A stretch of DNA of 64,000 nt, taken from positions 496,001 to 560,000 of the forward strand of contig NZ_QFLI01000003.1 in the NCBI RefSeq assembly GCF_003202155.1, given 5' to 3'. The notes under the pieces are model-generated. The model had not been told where the DNA came from, made no database searches, and saw only the letters and a program-made list of their open reading frames with translations. This document shows, piece after piece, positions 1 to 8,769 of the stretch. The translations under genes were made by a program, and so were the position numbers. Numbering within the stretch: the first letter of the stretch is position 1; every line of letters begins with the position of its first letter. Origin of the DNA: Marinifilum breve. GTDB taxonomy: Bacteria; Bacteroidota; Bacteroidia; Bacteroidales; Marinifilaceae.

Positions 1-1365
1 ATCAGGAATATCGATTGGACGAGATTTATTTGCAATAGACCACTCGCTTAATGGTGTGATACAACTCCATGCAGCAGCATCGTACACATCCATATCTACT
101 GGCAAACCGTTACGCAGACAATCTATCAATCTCCAATCCATCACGAAATCCATTCCTCCGTGACCACCAACCTGTTTGGCCATTTCACCTACTCGGCGGA
201 TAATTTCAGGAGTATATTTCTCTTCCAACTCTTTAAACTGAGCCTGATCAATTACATTGTGTCCAAATGCGATGTGCTGTTTTGGCCACTTTTGTGCAAA
301 GCATTTGGTTCCACTCAACATGTGAATTCTTGAGTAAGGACGAGGAGAGCTGATATCGTGCTGAATCATGATGGTTCTTCCCTTATTGGTACGAATCATT
401 TGCATGTCCATATTACCACGCATTTCCCATCCTACAAATTGCTCGAAGAATGGATCATCCTGAGCCATCTCTTTAATTCTGTGCTTTAATGTAAAATCAT
501 CCGACATCATTGCTGTAAGATAATCCATTTTATCTCCACGGTTGATATCCATAGCCTGGCAAATAGGACCTAAACCATGCGTTGGGTACACATTTGCTTT
601 ACGCTTATTTTCGTGTAAACGCCACATTTTAGTGTAGGCACCATCACTCATTTTATCATCCTTTGGCTTGTTAAAGTGCCAATAATCAAGGTCATGTATA
701 TAAGCACCTTCGCCATGAATCAAATCTCCAAACACTCCTTGTTGTGCCATACTGATGGTCAACATTTCGAAGAAGTCATAACAACAGTTTTCCAAAATCA
801 CACAGTGCTTGCGTGTTCTTTCTGAGGTTTCTACCATCTGCCAACACTCATCCAAAGTTTTAGCCGTAGATACTTCAACTGCTGTATGCTTGTCACCTTC
901 CATTGCAGCAATTGCAACAGGTACGTGCCACTCCCAAGGTGTTGCAATGTATACCAAATCAACATCACCACTATCACAAAGCTCTTTAAAGCCCAAATCA
1001 CCATTCACATACTCTTTGGCTTTTGGTAAACCCGCATCCGAAAGTATTTTTTGTGCTCCATCAACAGCAGCTTGACGAATGTCACAAACTGCAGTAACTT
1101 CAACACCTTCTATATATGTCATTCGCTTTACAGCTCCCGAACCTCTATCTCCAATTCCAACAAAACCTACTCTTACCGTTTCAAGTTTAGGTGCAGCATA
1201 TCCACACATGTTAAAACTCATTTTTGGTAGCTTTCCCGCCAATTCCTTTATATGCGGTAAGTTACTTTCCTCTTTTGTTCCTGCACACGATGCTAAAGGT
1301 GCAGCCGCAATAACTCCAGCTCCTAAAGCCAAGTTACTTAAAAATGATCTTCTGTTCGTTGCCAT
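1..1365 (-). CDS. GH109-type Gfo/Idh/MocA protein (alpha-N-acetylgalactosaminidase-like), 3' end outside the window
   Basis: The minus-strand frame is open from the ATG at 1365 to the window edge, so at least 455 residues are present and the C-terminus is missing. The N-terminus has a twin-arginine start (NRRSFLSN) and a lipobox-like LASC, so the protein is probably exported and lipid-anchored. A Rossmann segment (VGFVGIGDRGSG) near residue 60 binds the dinucleotide. The usual Gfo/Idh EKP motif is replaced by EVSTAKT, and the following stretch (ILENCCYDFFE, DLDYWHFNKP, YPTHGLGP) is what I know from GH109 enzymes, which hydrolyse terminal alpha-GalNAc by a transient NAD-dependent oxidation. 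It is the last visible gene of the SusCD-led minus-strand series. Family assignment is from recalled motifs. A plain sugar oxidoreductase is the main alternative. Confidence 0.8.
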   Translation of the reverse strand, partial: MATNRRSFLSNLALGAGVIAAAPLASCAGTKEESNLPHIKELAGKLPKMSFNMCGYAAPKLETVRVGFVGIGDRGSGAVKRMTYIEGVEVTAVCDIRQAAVDGAQKILSDAGLPKAKEYVNGDLGFKELCDSGDVDLVYIATPWEWHVPVAIAAMEGDKHTAVEVSTAKTLDECWQMVETSERTRKHCVILENCCYDFFEMLTISMAQQGVFGDLIHGEGAYIHDLDYWHFNKPKDDKMSDGAYTKMWRLHENKRKANVYPTHGLGPICQAMDINRGDKMDYLTAMMSDDFTLKHRIKEMAQDDPFFEQFVGWEMRGNMDMQMIRTNKGRTIMIQHDISSPRPYSRIHMLSGTKCFAQKWPKQHIAFGHNVIDQAQFKELEEKYTPEIIRRVGEMAKQVGGHGGMDFVMDWRLIDCLRNGLPVDMDVYDAAAWSCITPLSEWSIANKSRPIDIPD

Positions 1366-1485
1366 TATTGAATGTTTTAATAGTCTGTTTATCAATTTAG
1401 TTTTCTTGACTAAATTTAATCTTTTTACTTATACTTTGATTAACAAAAGCTTAATTAAAAAGAGGAAATATAATCCTCCTTTTAA

Positions 1486-2808
1486 TTAAGGTAATTTGGT
1501 GAAATCTATATTTGGTTGTGTTTGTGTTTTCGGTCTAATAAAATTTGTATCGAATGCCACTCTATCGCTAAAAAAGCCACAGTTTCTTAAATAGAATTTT
1601 CCGTTATCTTCTCCACCGGCATAATCTCTTCTTGCGTCTTTTCTGGCGGTAGCATCTGCAGTAAATTTAGCTTCGTTCAATTCATACCATGCACCATTTT
1701 TATCAACTATCCATTGATTGGTGTAATAAGCTTTTCTGTCGAAAGGTCCCATTTCAGTAATAAAGTTCTCTAAAAATGAATGAGGCCTTTTTAAGTAAGT
1801 GCTTGTTTTAGGTCTTCTAAAACTTGCCATCAATTCCCACTCTCCTTTTTCAGGAGCATAGAACCATGCTGTATAGTCGGTACAATTGTTATCCGAAGGA
1901 ACACCTTTCAATAAAAATTTATAGGTATTATTGGCTTTCCAATTGTATACTTTGTAACTCTGTCCACCTGATCCTTCATTTCCAAATTTACCAGTAGTTA
2001 CACCATCACCTTTTTTCAATAATTTAATTCTATATTCTTCAGGAATACTGTTTGGATCATCAGTTTGGTATGGACTCCAAACTGAAAATAGTATTCTTCT
2101 TTCGGTTTCTGAATTTACCTGTATGCCAAAATATCCCTCAGCAAAGCCATTGGCCATAAAATAAGATCCCACTACGTCCTGACCAGATGGTACAGTAACT
2201 TCATTATAAAACCATTCAACATTTTCTACATTATCCGGAACCTTATAGGCCAGATGAACTGAAGGTCCTCTTCTGCCCCAGTAAAAATCATCCTTCACAC
2301 AAATTACAGGCTTCGAGCTAACTTCGCCTCCAATTAGAATATCTGTAAAAGTTCCAAAGGTGGTTCCTGATTTTTCAACTCCTTTTACATCAACATGATA
2401 ATAGCCCGGTTCCGCAACTGTAAAGCTTCCAACATCTAATTTTAAAAAGCTCGAATCCGAAAGCTTGATTTCCTTACTTTCATTATTGAATGAAAACTCA
2501 ACTTTTGATTCGCCACTTGTATTTTTTGCTCTAACTCCTAATTGTATTTCCCCTGCTTGCTCTACCCAAAACCAAGTTCTTATTACTGATTCTTTATTAT
2601 TCCAGTTAGTCACACCATTCTCTGTAATCATTTCACTGTTCAGGTTGGTTTGATTAATAACCCATGAGTTACCGGCAACCGGCACACTAACAGTATAGTT
2701 CACTGAAGTTTCTTTAACTTTTTTGCCTCCACTACTTTTACTGCATGCACACACTAAAGCCACAATGCAGCTTCCCAAGATCAGTAGATTTAAATATTGT
2801 TTTAACAT
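1486..2808 (-). CDS. DUF5077-DUF3472 lipoprotein
   Basis: This is a 440-residue surface or periplasmic lipoprotein. I chose the start at 2808 because it gives a clean lipoprotein leader (MLKQYLNLL...ALVCACS); an upstream ATG at 2838 would add ten residues ahead of it. Residues about 30-160 match DUF5077 (SVPVAGNSWVI... GGV.NW), a beta-sandwich often found in glycan loci. Residues about 170-350 match DUF3472 (FYWGRRGPSVHL, SETERRILFSVWSP, FGNEGSGGQSY, SFRRP), a family of unknown activity. It is a paralogue of the gene at 5075-6904, which has the same two domains plus F5/8C. A carbohydrate-binding or glycan-processing role is inferred from context only. Confidence 0.85.
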   Translation of the reverse strand: MLKQYLNLLILGSCIVALVCACSKSSGGKKVKETSVNYTVSVPVAGNSWVINQTNLNSEMITENGVTNWNNKESVIRTWFWVEQAGEIQLGVRAKNTSGESKVEFSFNNESKEIKLSDSSFLKLDVGSFTVAEPGYYHVDVKGVEKSGTTFGTFTDILIGGEVSSKPVICVKDDFYWGRRGPSVHLAYKVPDNVENVEWFYNEVTVPSGQDVVGSYFMANGFAEGYFGIQVNSETERRILFSVWSPYQTDDPNSIPEEYRIKLLKKGDGVTTGKFGNEGSGGQSYKVYNWKANNTYKFLLKGVPSDNNCTDYTAWFYAPEKGEWELMASFRRPKTSTYLKRPHSFLENFITEMGPFDRKAYYTNQWIVDKNGAWYELNEAKFTADATARKDARRDYAGGEDNGKFYLRNCGFFSDRVAFDTNFIRPKTQTQPNIDFTKLP

Positions 2809-3315
2809 TATGTTTTTATTTAAACTTTGTGCCCCCATTACTCATTCCCTTTAATAATGCGAGCACAAAGTGTATTGCCTATACTCTAATTCTTTACTAC
2901 TTGTATGAGTAAAGGCTTTAATTTGAAAAGTAATAAGCGAAGACGGCATAGATTCTAAAATTCTTTTCTACCAAATTTATGTAAATGCCAATTTAATTTC
3001 AAAACTACCGTCTCCTACTTATTAATAATCACTAACTACAACTATTTCAATAAAATACTTAACAAGTAAACAAACCCAATTACCACTATAAGAATAAATC
3101 TCTCTAAATGGATTTCAATTGCTAAATCTTCATATTCCTTCTAATTCTATAGACCAAAAATGACAAATATCTCTATCTTAAAAGTGGACATATTACGCTA
3201 AGAGGTAGATTTTTTCTCAAATAGCTAATAATCGAATTAATGTCACTTTTGGACAATTTTCTTTCCTTGAGTTGCTTTATTAAATACAGTAAGCTTCTTG
3301 TTTACACCATTATTA
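2809..3315. other. gene-free spacer between the DUF3472 lipoprotein and the metalloprotease
   Basis: This AT-rich stretch of about 500 bases has no convincing reading frame. The only structure I see is a small hairpin at about 2892-2914 (CTTTACT/AGTAAAG) without a T-tract. The length suggests that the DUF3472 and GH109 genes may have their own promoter rather than depending on read-through from susC. Confidence 0.5.
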
Positions 3316-4875
3316 TCAAAAACACATAATCTCAGCCAATGCTGCAAATTGCTTTCCATCGAAAGCCGAGTTCATAATAATCTTAAAATAACGGAATTCA
3401 GCTTCATGACTTAGATTGATATGATGAAGAGTATTGATTTCCTTCAACTGAAAATTACCCATGCTTTTCCACTGACTATTGTCCGAACTAACCAATATTT
3501 CAATGTCTTTCACCTTTCGCATTCCATCTCTCTGCAGAAAAGAAAAACCACTTACTTTATGTATTTCATTCATATCAATAGTAAGATAATGTGGATAAGA
3601 AGTTGCATTGGAAGACCATCTAGAGTGCCAAAATGTATTCGCATCACCATCCAAAACATGACTTGCAAACTCATTGTTTTCTTCAGAACTAAATTCAATA
3701 ACCTGCCATTTACTTCGGTCTAAATTTTCTTTATCACCAAACTCTATAACGGGCTCATCATTTTTAAAAGCGAATGAATAGGAAAACTTAGATATCTCAC
3801 CATTAAGATGATTAAATAATAATCGTAACACATATGGTGTATTCCCCTTTTGATGGAATTCACTTATAGGCATACTCACCTCAAAAGAATTATCTGTACC
3901 TACAGGCGAAGCCCAACTAACTGCATCATAATCGGCATTATCAGTCGCAGGATCACAATAAAAACCAAGGTAGTTAACATCTTTATCCGTATTAAAAGTT
4001 CCGGATAATTTGAGCTTACCATCTTCATAAGATGCTAAAATGCTGTTAATAGTAAGAGTAGCCGAAGTATAAAATAAATCCTCAAAATCACTAACAACCT
4101 GACAATTATTAAGAATAGCACAACTAGCTTCAGTTAAAAATGTGGGCGTTTTTCCATAAGTATAATTCCCCGAACCCATTAGAGAAGTTCCCTTCGAGCT
4201 AAGACTAGCCTCTGATACCTTCTCTTTGTTATGAGGAAGATTAAGTCCATGCCCAAGCTCATGCAATAAACCTCCAATATACTTGGTAGCATCATTTCCT
4301 CTTTTACTATCCTCTCCAAAAAACCGGACATCCATCTCAGTATAATCTAAGGCAAAGCAGTAACGCCCCCAACCATAAAAAGGAACATCAGGATTGTCAT
4401 GATCCTCAACAGGAGTAAGTATGAGCGTATGATCACTACTTTTTTCATCTGGATTGGCCTCAAAATATTCATCAACCTCTTCAATTACTTTTGCTCCTCC
4501 ACCCTCGTAAGGATAGTTTGCAGTAGGGTATTTGCCTTGTATATAAATAACTTTCACACGTTCTTTTTCTTGATCAACCAACATATTAAATGTCTTATCT
4601 CCAAAACCGTATTCTTTCATATACTTTCTGTAGAACGCTTGACCATGCAATAGAATTTCACTTAAACGACGATGAGAATCTTTTCTTTCCTTTACATCGG
4701 TAGGAATAAAATACACAACGTTCAGATTGTATTTAGCCACAGAGCTATAATTATAGCTTACCTCTTCGGGAGATAATTCTTCAATTTCCTGAGATTTTTC
4801 TTCAGAACATCCTCCCACAAGAGAAAGCATAAAAAAAACACAACAAACAGTTATTGATAAATATAATGTCTTCAT
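3316..4875 (-). CDS. metzincin-like metalloprotease lipoprotein with C-terminal F5/8C domain
   Basis: The 519-residue protein starts with a lipoprotein leader (LSLVGGCSEE, Cys23). Residues 204-215 read LHELGHGLNLPH, an HExxHxxNxxH zinc site (H205, E206, H209, H215), followed by a possible Met-turn SLMGSG around M233; together these point to a metzincin fold. Residues about 385-519 form a discoidin/F5/8 type C domain (SKWQVIEFSSEE..., DGDANTFWHSRW, EFRYFKIIMN), which typically binds sugars. A secreted glycoprotein-directed protease beside GH109 and SusCD fits mucin- or glycoprotein-type substrates. The same site also has a Glu nine residues after the second His, so a gluzincin M60-like reading (HExxHx8E) is possible. 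Substrate is not visible from sequence. Confidence 0.8.
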   Translation of the reverse strand: MKTLYLSITVCCVFFMLSLVGGCSEEKSQEIEELSPEEVSYNYSSVAKYNLNVVYFIPTDVKERKDSHRRLSEILLHGQAFYRKYMKEYGFGDKTFNMLVDQEKERVKVIYIQGKYPTANYPYEGGGAKVIEEVDEYFEANPDEKSSDHTLILTPVEDHDNPDVPFYGWGRYCFALDYTEMDVRFFGEDSKRGNDATKYIGGLLHELGHGLNLPHNKEKVSEASLSSKGTSLMGSGNYTYGKTPTFLTEASCAILNNCQVVSDFEDLFYTSATLTINSILASYEDGKLKLSGTFNTDKDVNYLGFYCDPATDNADYDAVSWASPVGTDNSFEVSMPISEFHQKGNTPYVLRLLFNHLNGEISKFSYSFAFKNDEPVIEFGDKENLDRSKWQVIEFSSEENNEFASHVLDGDANTFWHSRWSSNATSYPHYLTIDMNEIHKVSGFSFLQRDGMRKVKDIEILVSSDNSQWKSMGNFQLKEINTLHHINLSHEAEFRYFKIIMNSAFDGKQFAALAEIMCF

Positions 4876-5074
4876 TTTATTGTTTATTACACTGTAATTA
4901 AGCTTTATAAAAAACCAACAACAGACCCCACAAGTATCTCAGCAAAAAAGATTTCACAATATAAACTTGATTAAAAGCATGTCGCCTAGTCCTAAAATAC
5001 AAGTCTTAAGGATTCCCTGTAATCCATTGTTTTTTTCTAATTCTATACAGTATCTAAAGAATGTAACTTTACCC

Positions 5075-6904
5075 TTACTCTAAGACATAAGTTCCAATTT
5101 CTGCCATAGCAGCATTATTGGTACCATCATGTGAAGCTTTAGGTATAAACTTAAAATATCGAAAGGATTTTTCTGTGCTAAGTTCTATGAGTTGCTGACT
5201 GGTATTCTTTTCCAGAACAAAATCGCCCAAGCTCTCCCAGTTAGTATTGTCAACACTAATTTGGATTTCCAAATCCTGAACTGTTCTGGAAAGATTTTGC
5301 CTTTGAGAGAAACTAAAACCATTTACAGTATTAGACTGTCCCATATCAACAGTAATGTGATGCGGAGCTGTTGCAGAACAAGCTCCAGACCAGCAAGAAT
5401 GCCAGTAAGTGTCCACATCTCCATCAAGCACATCAGCAGCCCGGCCAGTTTCTCCTTCTCCTCCTTGGTCTTCCTGAGTACTATAATCTATCACAGACCA
5501 GCCAGTTCTATCAATTAATGTTTGCGTTTTAATTTCAGGAACTTCTAATTTCGAAAAGTCAATAGCAGGTGCTGTCCCGTTAGCTGTTCTCGAAAAAGAG
5601 GTATTAGGTGTTTCGTTATCACTGAAAAAGCCACAATTTCTTAGAAAAAAATGATCCCCTTCCGATCCACCATCATAATCTAATCGCACCCCCTTACTTC
5701 CGGTATTATCATTAGTGAATGTTGCTTTAGTCATTTCATTCCAGCTTCCCTGCGTATCATAAACCCATTGGTTGGTATAAGTTACTTGTCTGATTTCATC
5801 GCCCATTTTAGTATCGAAATTCTCTAAAAACGAATGCAATCTTGTAAGATGTTGACCTGTAGGGAAAGGTCTTCTAAAACTGGCAATCAATTTCCAGGCG
5901 CCAATTTCAGGCGCGAAGAAATAAGCTGTATAATCAATGGAATTGTCTGCATTGGATTCCCCTTTCAATAAAAACTTATAGGTTGTTCCAGCTTTCCAAT
6001 CATAAACCCAATAACTCTGAGCTCCCGATCCCTCATTCCCAAACTCACCAACAGTGACACCTTTTCCATAACCAAGAGGTTCTACTGTATATTCTGCAGG
6101 AATCTGATTTGGATCTTGAGTATCGTATGCACTCCATACCGAAAATAAAATACGTCTTTCGGTTTCTGAATTGACTTGCATACCAAAATAACCAGATGAA
6201 AAACCATTGGCCATAAAATATGAACCAATTGGATCTTTTCCTACAGGTACGGTCAACTCATTGTAAAACCATGTAATGTTTTTATTGGCTGGTTCTTCAT
6301 AGTTTAAGTGAACAGAAGGTCCCCTTCTTCCCCAATAAAACCATTCTGAATCCACAAAAGTAATCTCATCTTTCCAAGACGAATCACCCAATAGAATATC
6401 AGAAATATCACCAAAAGTCCCATTTTCATTGGTAACACCTTCCAGCTCTACAAAATGATAACCAATTTCATCAATTTTAAAAGAGCCAACATAGTGTTTT
6501 TCATTACTGCTTGATGCTGAAAAATCCACTTGTTTTGTTTTATCTCCAAGCGTTACTTTTAGTGTTGTTGCTCCTGCAAATTTAGCAAGAACACCAAGTT
6601 CAATATCTCCTTTTTCTTTTACGTAAAAATAGGTTCTAATCTTATCGCTTGAATTCGTCCAATTTTTAATACCTCCTGATACAACAACATTTTCTGTAGT
6701 TTTTGGTTTATCAACAACCCAACTATTGCCTTCACAAGGCACTGATATAATTAACTTAGTAGTTGGATCCTCAGGAGGAGTTTCTGGTTCTTCTTTTTCC
6801 TCAACTACATCAATTTCATCTGATGAACAAGATGGTGCCATTAAGAAGGCCATGAGAAGAAAAAGTAGAGTCGCTATTTGTTTAGTTTTAATCAAAGTTC
6901 TCAT
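5075..6904 (-). CDS. DUF5077-DUF3472-F5/8C lipoprotein
   Basis: The protein has 609 residues. The leader ends in MAPSCSSD, a lipoprotein signal. DUF5077 lies at about 50-170, DUF3472 at about 185-460 (FYWGRRGPSVHL, FGNEGSGAQSY, SFRRPFPTG), and a discoidin/F5/8 type C domain at about 475-608 (DGDVDTYWHSCW, FRYFKFIP). The first two domains are clearly paralogous to the protein at 1486-2808, and the discoidin tail resembles that of the metalloprotease at 3316-4875 and the lipoprotein at 11872-12786. The four genes therefore share modules by duplication. It follows SusD by 169 bases on the same strand. A surface glycan-binding or processing role is inferred. Confidence 0.85.
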   Translation of the reverse strand: MRTLIKTKQIATLLFLLMAFLMAPSCSSDEIDVVEEKEEPETPPEDPTTKLIISVPCEGNSWVVDKPKTTENVVVSGGIKNWTNSSDKIRTYFYVKEKGDIELGVLAKFAGATTLKVTLGDKTKQVDFSASSSNEKHYVGSFKIDEIGYHFVELEGVTNENGTFGDISDILLGDSSWKDEITFVDSEWFYWGRRGPSVHLNYEEPANKNITWFYNELTVPVGKDPIGSYFMANGFSSGYFGMQVNSETERRILFSVWSAYDTQDPNQIPAEYTVEPLGYGKGVTVGEFGNEGSGAQSYWVYDWKAGTTYKFLLKGESNADNSIDYTAYFFAPEIGAWKLIASFRRPFPTGQHLTRLHSFLENFDTKMGDEIRQVTYTNQWVYDTQGSWNEMTKATFTNDNTGSKGVRLDYDGGSEGDHFFLRNCGFFSDNETPNTSFSRTANGTAPAIDFSKLEVPEIKTQTLIDRTGWSVIDYSTQEDQGGEGETGRAADVLDGDVDTYWHSCWSGACSATAPHHITVDMGQSNTVNGFSFSQRQNLSRTVQDLEIQISVDNTNWESLGDFVLEKNTSQQLIELSTEKSFRYFKFIPKASHDGTNNAAMAEIGTYVLE

Positions 6905-7073
6905 TATTTTGATAATTATTTGAATTTCAAAACCTATAAAATGCCTCGGTCAAGTCACTAGGTATCTAAAGAAGTTTACTACACAAACAAAACAGTTACC
7001 GTCTTAGGATATTTAAATACATTCTTCACATTCAAGCTAGTACTAAGCCTGAATGTGAAGAGTTTTTACTGAA

Positions 7074-8741
7074 TTATGGGTTTTGCACCAAATTTGGCTG
7101 CGCCAAAATCTGAGCTTCTGGAATAAAATCAACAACACGAGGACTTGTTGCAGGAACAGTTAGTAAAGGATTTGCACCTCTATCATGTGTTCCCGGATAT
7201 CTACGATCCAATGTTAAACCATTTCTGAAAATATCATAACGACGATGAGCTTCATAAGCAAGTTCTAATCGACGCTCCTCAAGTACAACTTCCAATATGT
7301 TTTTCCCAGTTGGTACATCACTATAGGTATCAATATTTGCACGTTCTCTAATAACATTAACATCTTCTAACGCACCTGATGTATTTCCAGTTTTGGCACG
7401 GGCTTCAGCACGATTCAAATACATCTCTGCCAAACGTGAAATTACTGGGGAGAACAATTGTGGTTGACCTTCCTGATTTGAACATTTTATTACAAAATAT
7501 TTAGGATATCCTTGTCTTACAGGCATTTTCTTAGTCAACCTCACATAAGTCTTTCCACTAATATTTTCACCTTCTGTAATGAAATACAAAGTGTTCCCAT
7601 TTACCATTTCAGTTGAAACAGTTTTTGTTCCATTGTAATCATATTCCCAAGTGCCGCCATTATTTGTAACAGCATACATTTGAAACATTTTAGAACCTAC
7701 CGGTGATGATTTTTCGTAAGAGTAAGTAATCTCATACTCGTCACCATCTTCATATTGAGGATCAATAAATTTATGTCTTCTATCCGAAGGGTTTTGATCC
7801 AATAAATCTCTATATGACTCAGAAGCATACATTTCACCCCAACCTACACCGTCAATTGTAGCATACATACCACCAAAAGCATACCAACCATAATCATCTT
7901 CATCTTTTAATGCTCTACAAGCGAATATAATTTCAGAGTTCTTTTCTGGTACCATAGTTGGGAAAGTTTCATAATCAGAACCTGTTAACAATGAAAAATT
8001 CTTTGAATCAATTACTTTAGTTGCATATTCTTCTGCTTTTACATTGTCTTCCATATATAGATATACTCTAGACAACAAAGCATTAGCAGCTTGTTCTGAT
8101 GCATAAATATTATATTCTGCATCAATTCGTTTAAATTCGCTCATCAATTCAGCAGCACTTGTTAAATCAGTCAAAATCTGATCATAAACCTCCTTAACTG
8201 TTGCACGAGGAGGTAAATTATCTGCATCAGGTTCAGCATCTAAAATAATTGGCACACCCAAATTTTGGCTTGGATTTTGAGCATAAGGTCGGCCCCAAAT
8301 ATTTACCAAATTAAAATAAAAGAAAGCACGTAAATAATGCATTTCACCAATAACGTGATTCAAACGAGGCGTGCCTCTTTCTGCTTTATCGATTACTTTA
8401 TTCGCATTTACAATACCTTTATAGCAACCAGACCACAAACTATTCAGATGGCCATTTGTAGGCGTGTGTTGATAGTTGTACATGTAAAACAAATGATCAG
8501 TTGTTGACCCACTTAATGCAATATTATCACCTCCAAATTCGCCATGGAAATGGTAAGGACGCATAAATTCATTTTTTTTCAATAGAGCATATGTACCTAA
8601 AGCTGCAGCTTCGATACCTAATTCATCTGCAAATACTTTATCATCTGACAAGTCCTGAAATGGTTCTCTTTCGATATCACAAGAGCTTATAGAAAGCGCC
8701 AATAGAATCGCAATAAAAGAATATATATTTTTCATTTTCAT
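7074..8741 (-). CDS. SusD/RagB-family surface glycan-binding lipoprotein
   Basis: The 555-residue lipoprotein (leader ...LALSISSCDIE) carries the SusD N-terminal pattern (ALGTYALLKKNEF, YLRAFFYFNLVNIWG, NAKVIDKAERG-like helices) and the C-terminal hallmark RLAEMYLNRAEARAKTG followed by VLEERRLELAYEAHRRYDIFR. SusD proteins sit as a lid on the SusC channel at the cell surface and capture oligosaccharides. It lies 28 bases downstream of susC, the standard arrangement. The glycan bound cannot be read from the sequence, but the neighbouring GH109 and GH20 point to N-acetylhexosamine-containing chains. Confidence 0.96.
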   Translation of the reverse strand: MKMKNIYSFIAILLALSISSCDIEREPFQDLSDDKVFADELGIEAAALGTYALLKKNEFMRPYHFHGEFGGDNIALSGSTTDHLFYMYNYQHTPTNGHLNSLWSGCYKGIVNANKVIDKAERGTPRLNHVIGEMHYLRAFFYFNLVNIWGRPYAQNPSQNLGVPIILDAEPDADNLPPRATVKEVYDQILTDLTSAAELMSEFKRIDAEYNIYASEQAANALLSRVYLYMEDNVKAEEYATKVIDSKNFSLLTGSDYETFPTMVPEKNSEIIFACRALKDEDDYGWYAFGGMYATIDGVGWGEMYASESYRDLLDQNPSDRRHKFIDPQYEDGDEYEITYSYEKSSPVGSKMFQMYAVTNNGGTWEYDYNGTKTVSTEMVNGNTLYFITEGENISGKTYVRLTKKMPVRQGYPKYFVIKCSNQEGQPQLFSPVISRLAEMYLNRAEARAKTGNTSGALEDVNVIRERANIDTYSDVPTGKNILEVVLEERRLELAYEAHRRYDIFRNGLTLDRRYPGTHDRGANPLLTVPATSPRVVDFIPEAQILAQPNLVQNP

Positions 8742-8769
8742 CTTTTTATATATTAATAATTTTCACCTA

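Noticed and set aside
3421-3723. Plus-strand frames of 60-130 residues opposite real minus-strand genes (for example here, 5192-5518 and 21339-21674)
   Set aside because: They lie entirely antisense to well-supported genes, have biased composition and no family resemblance.
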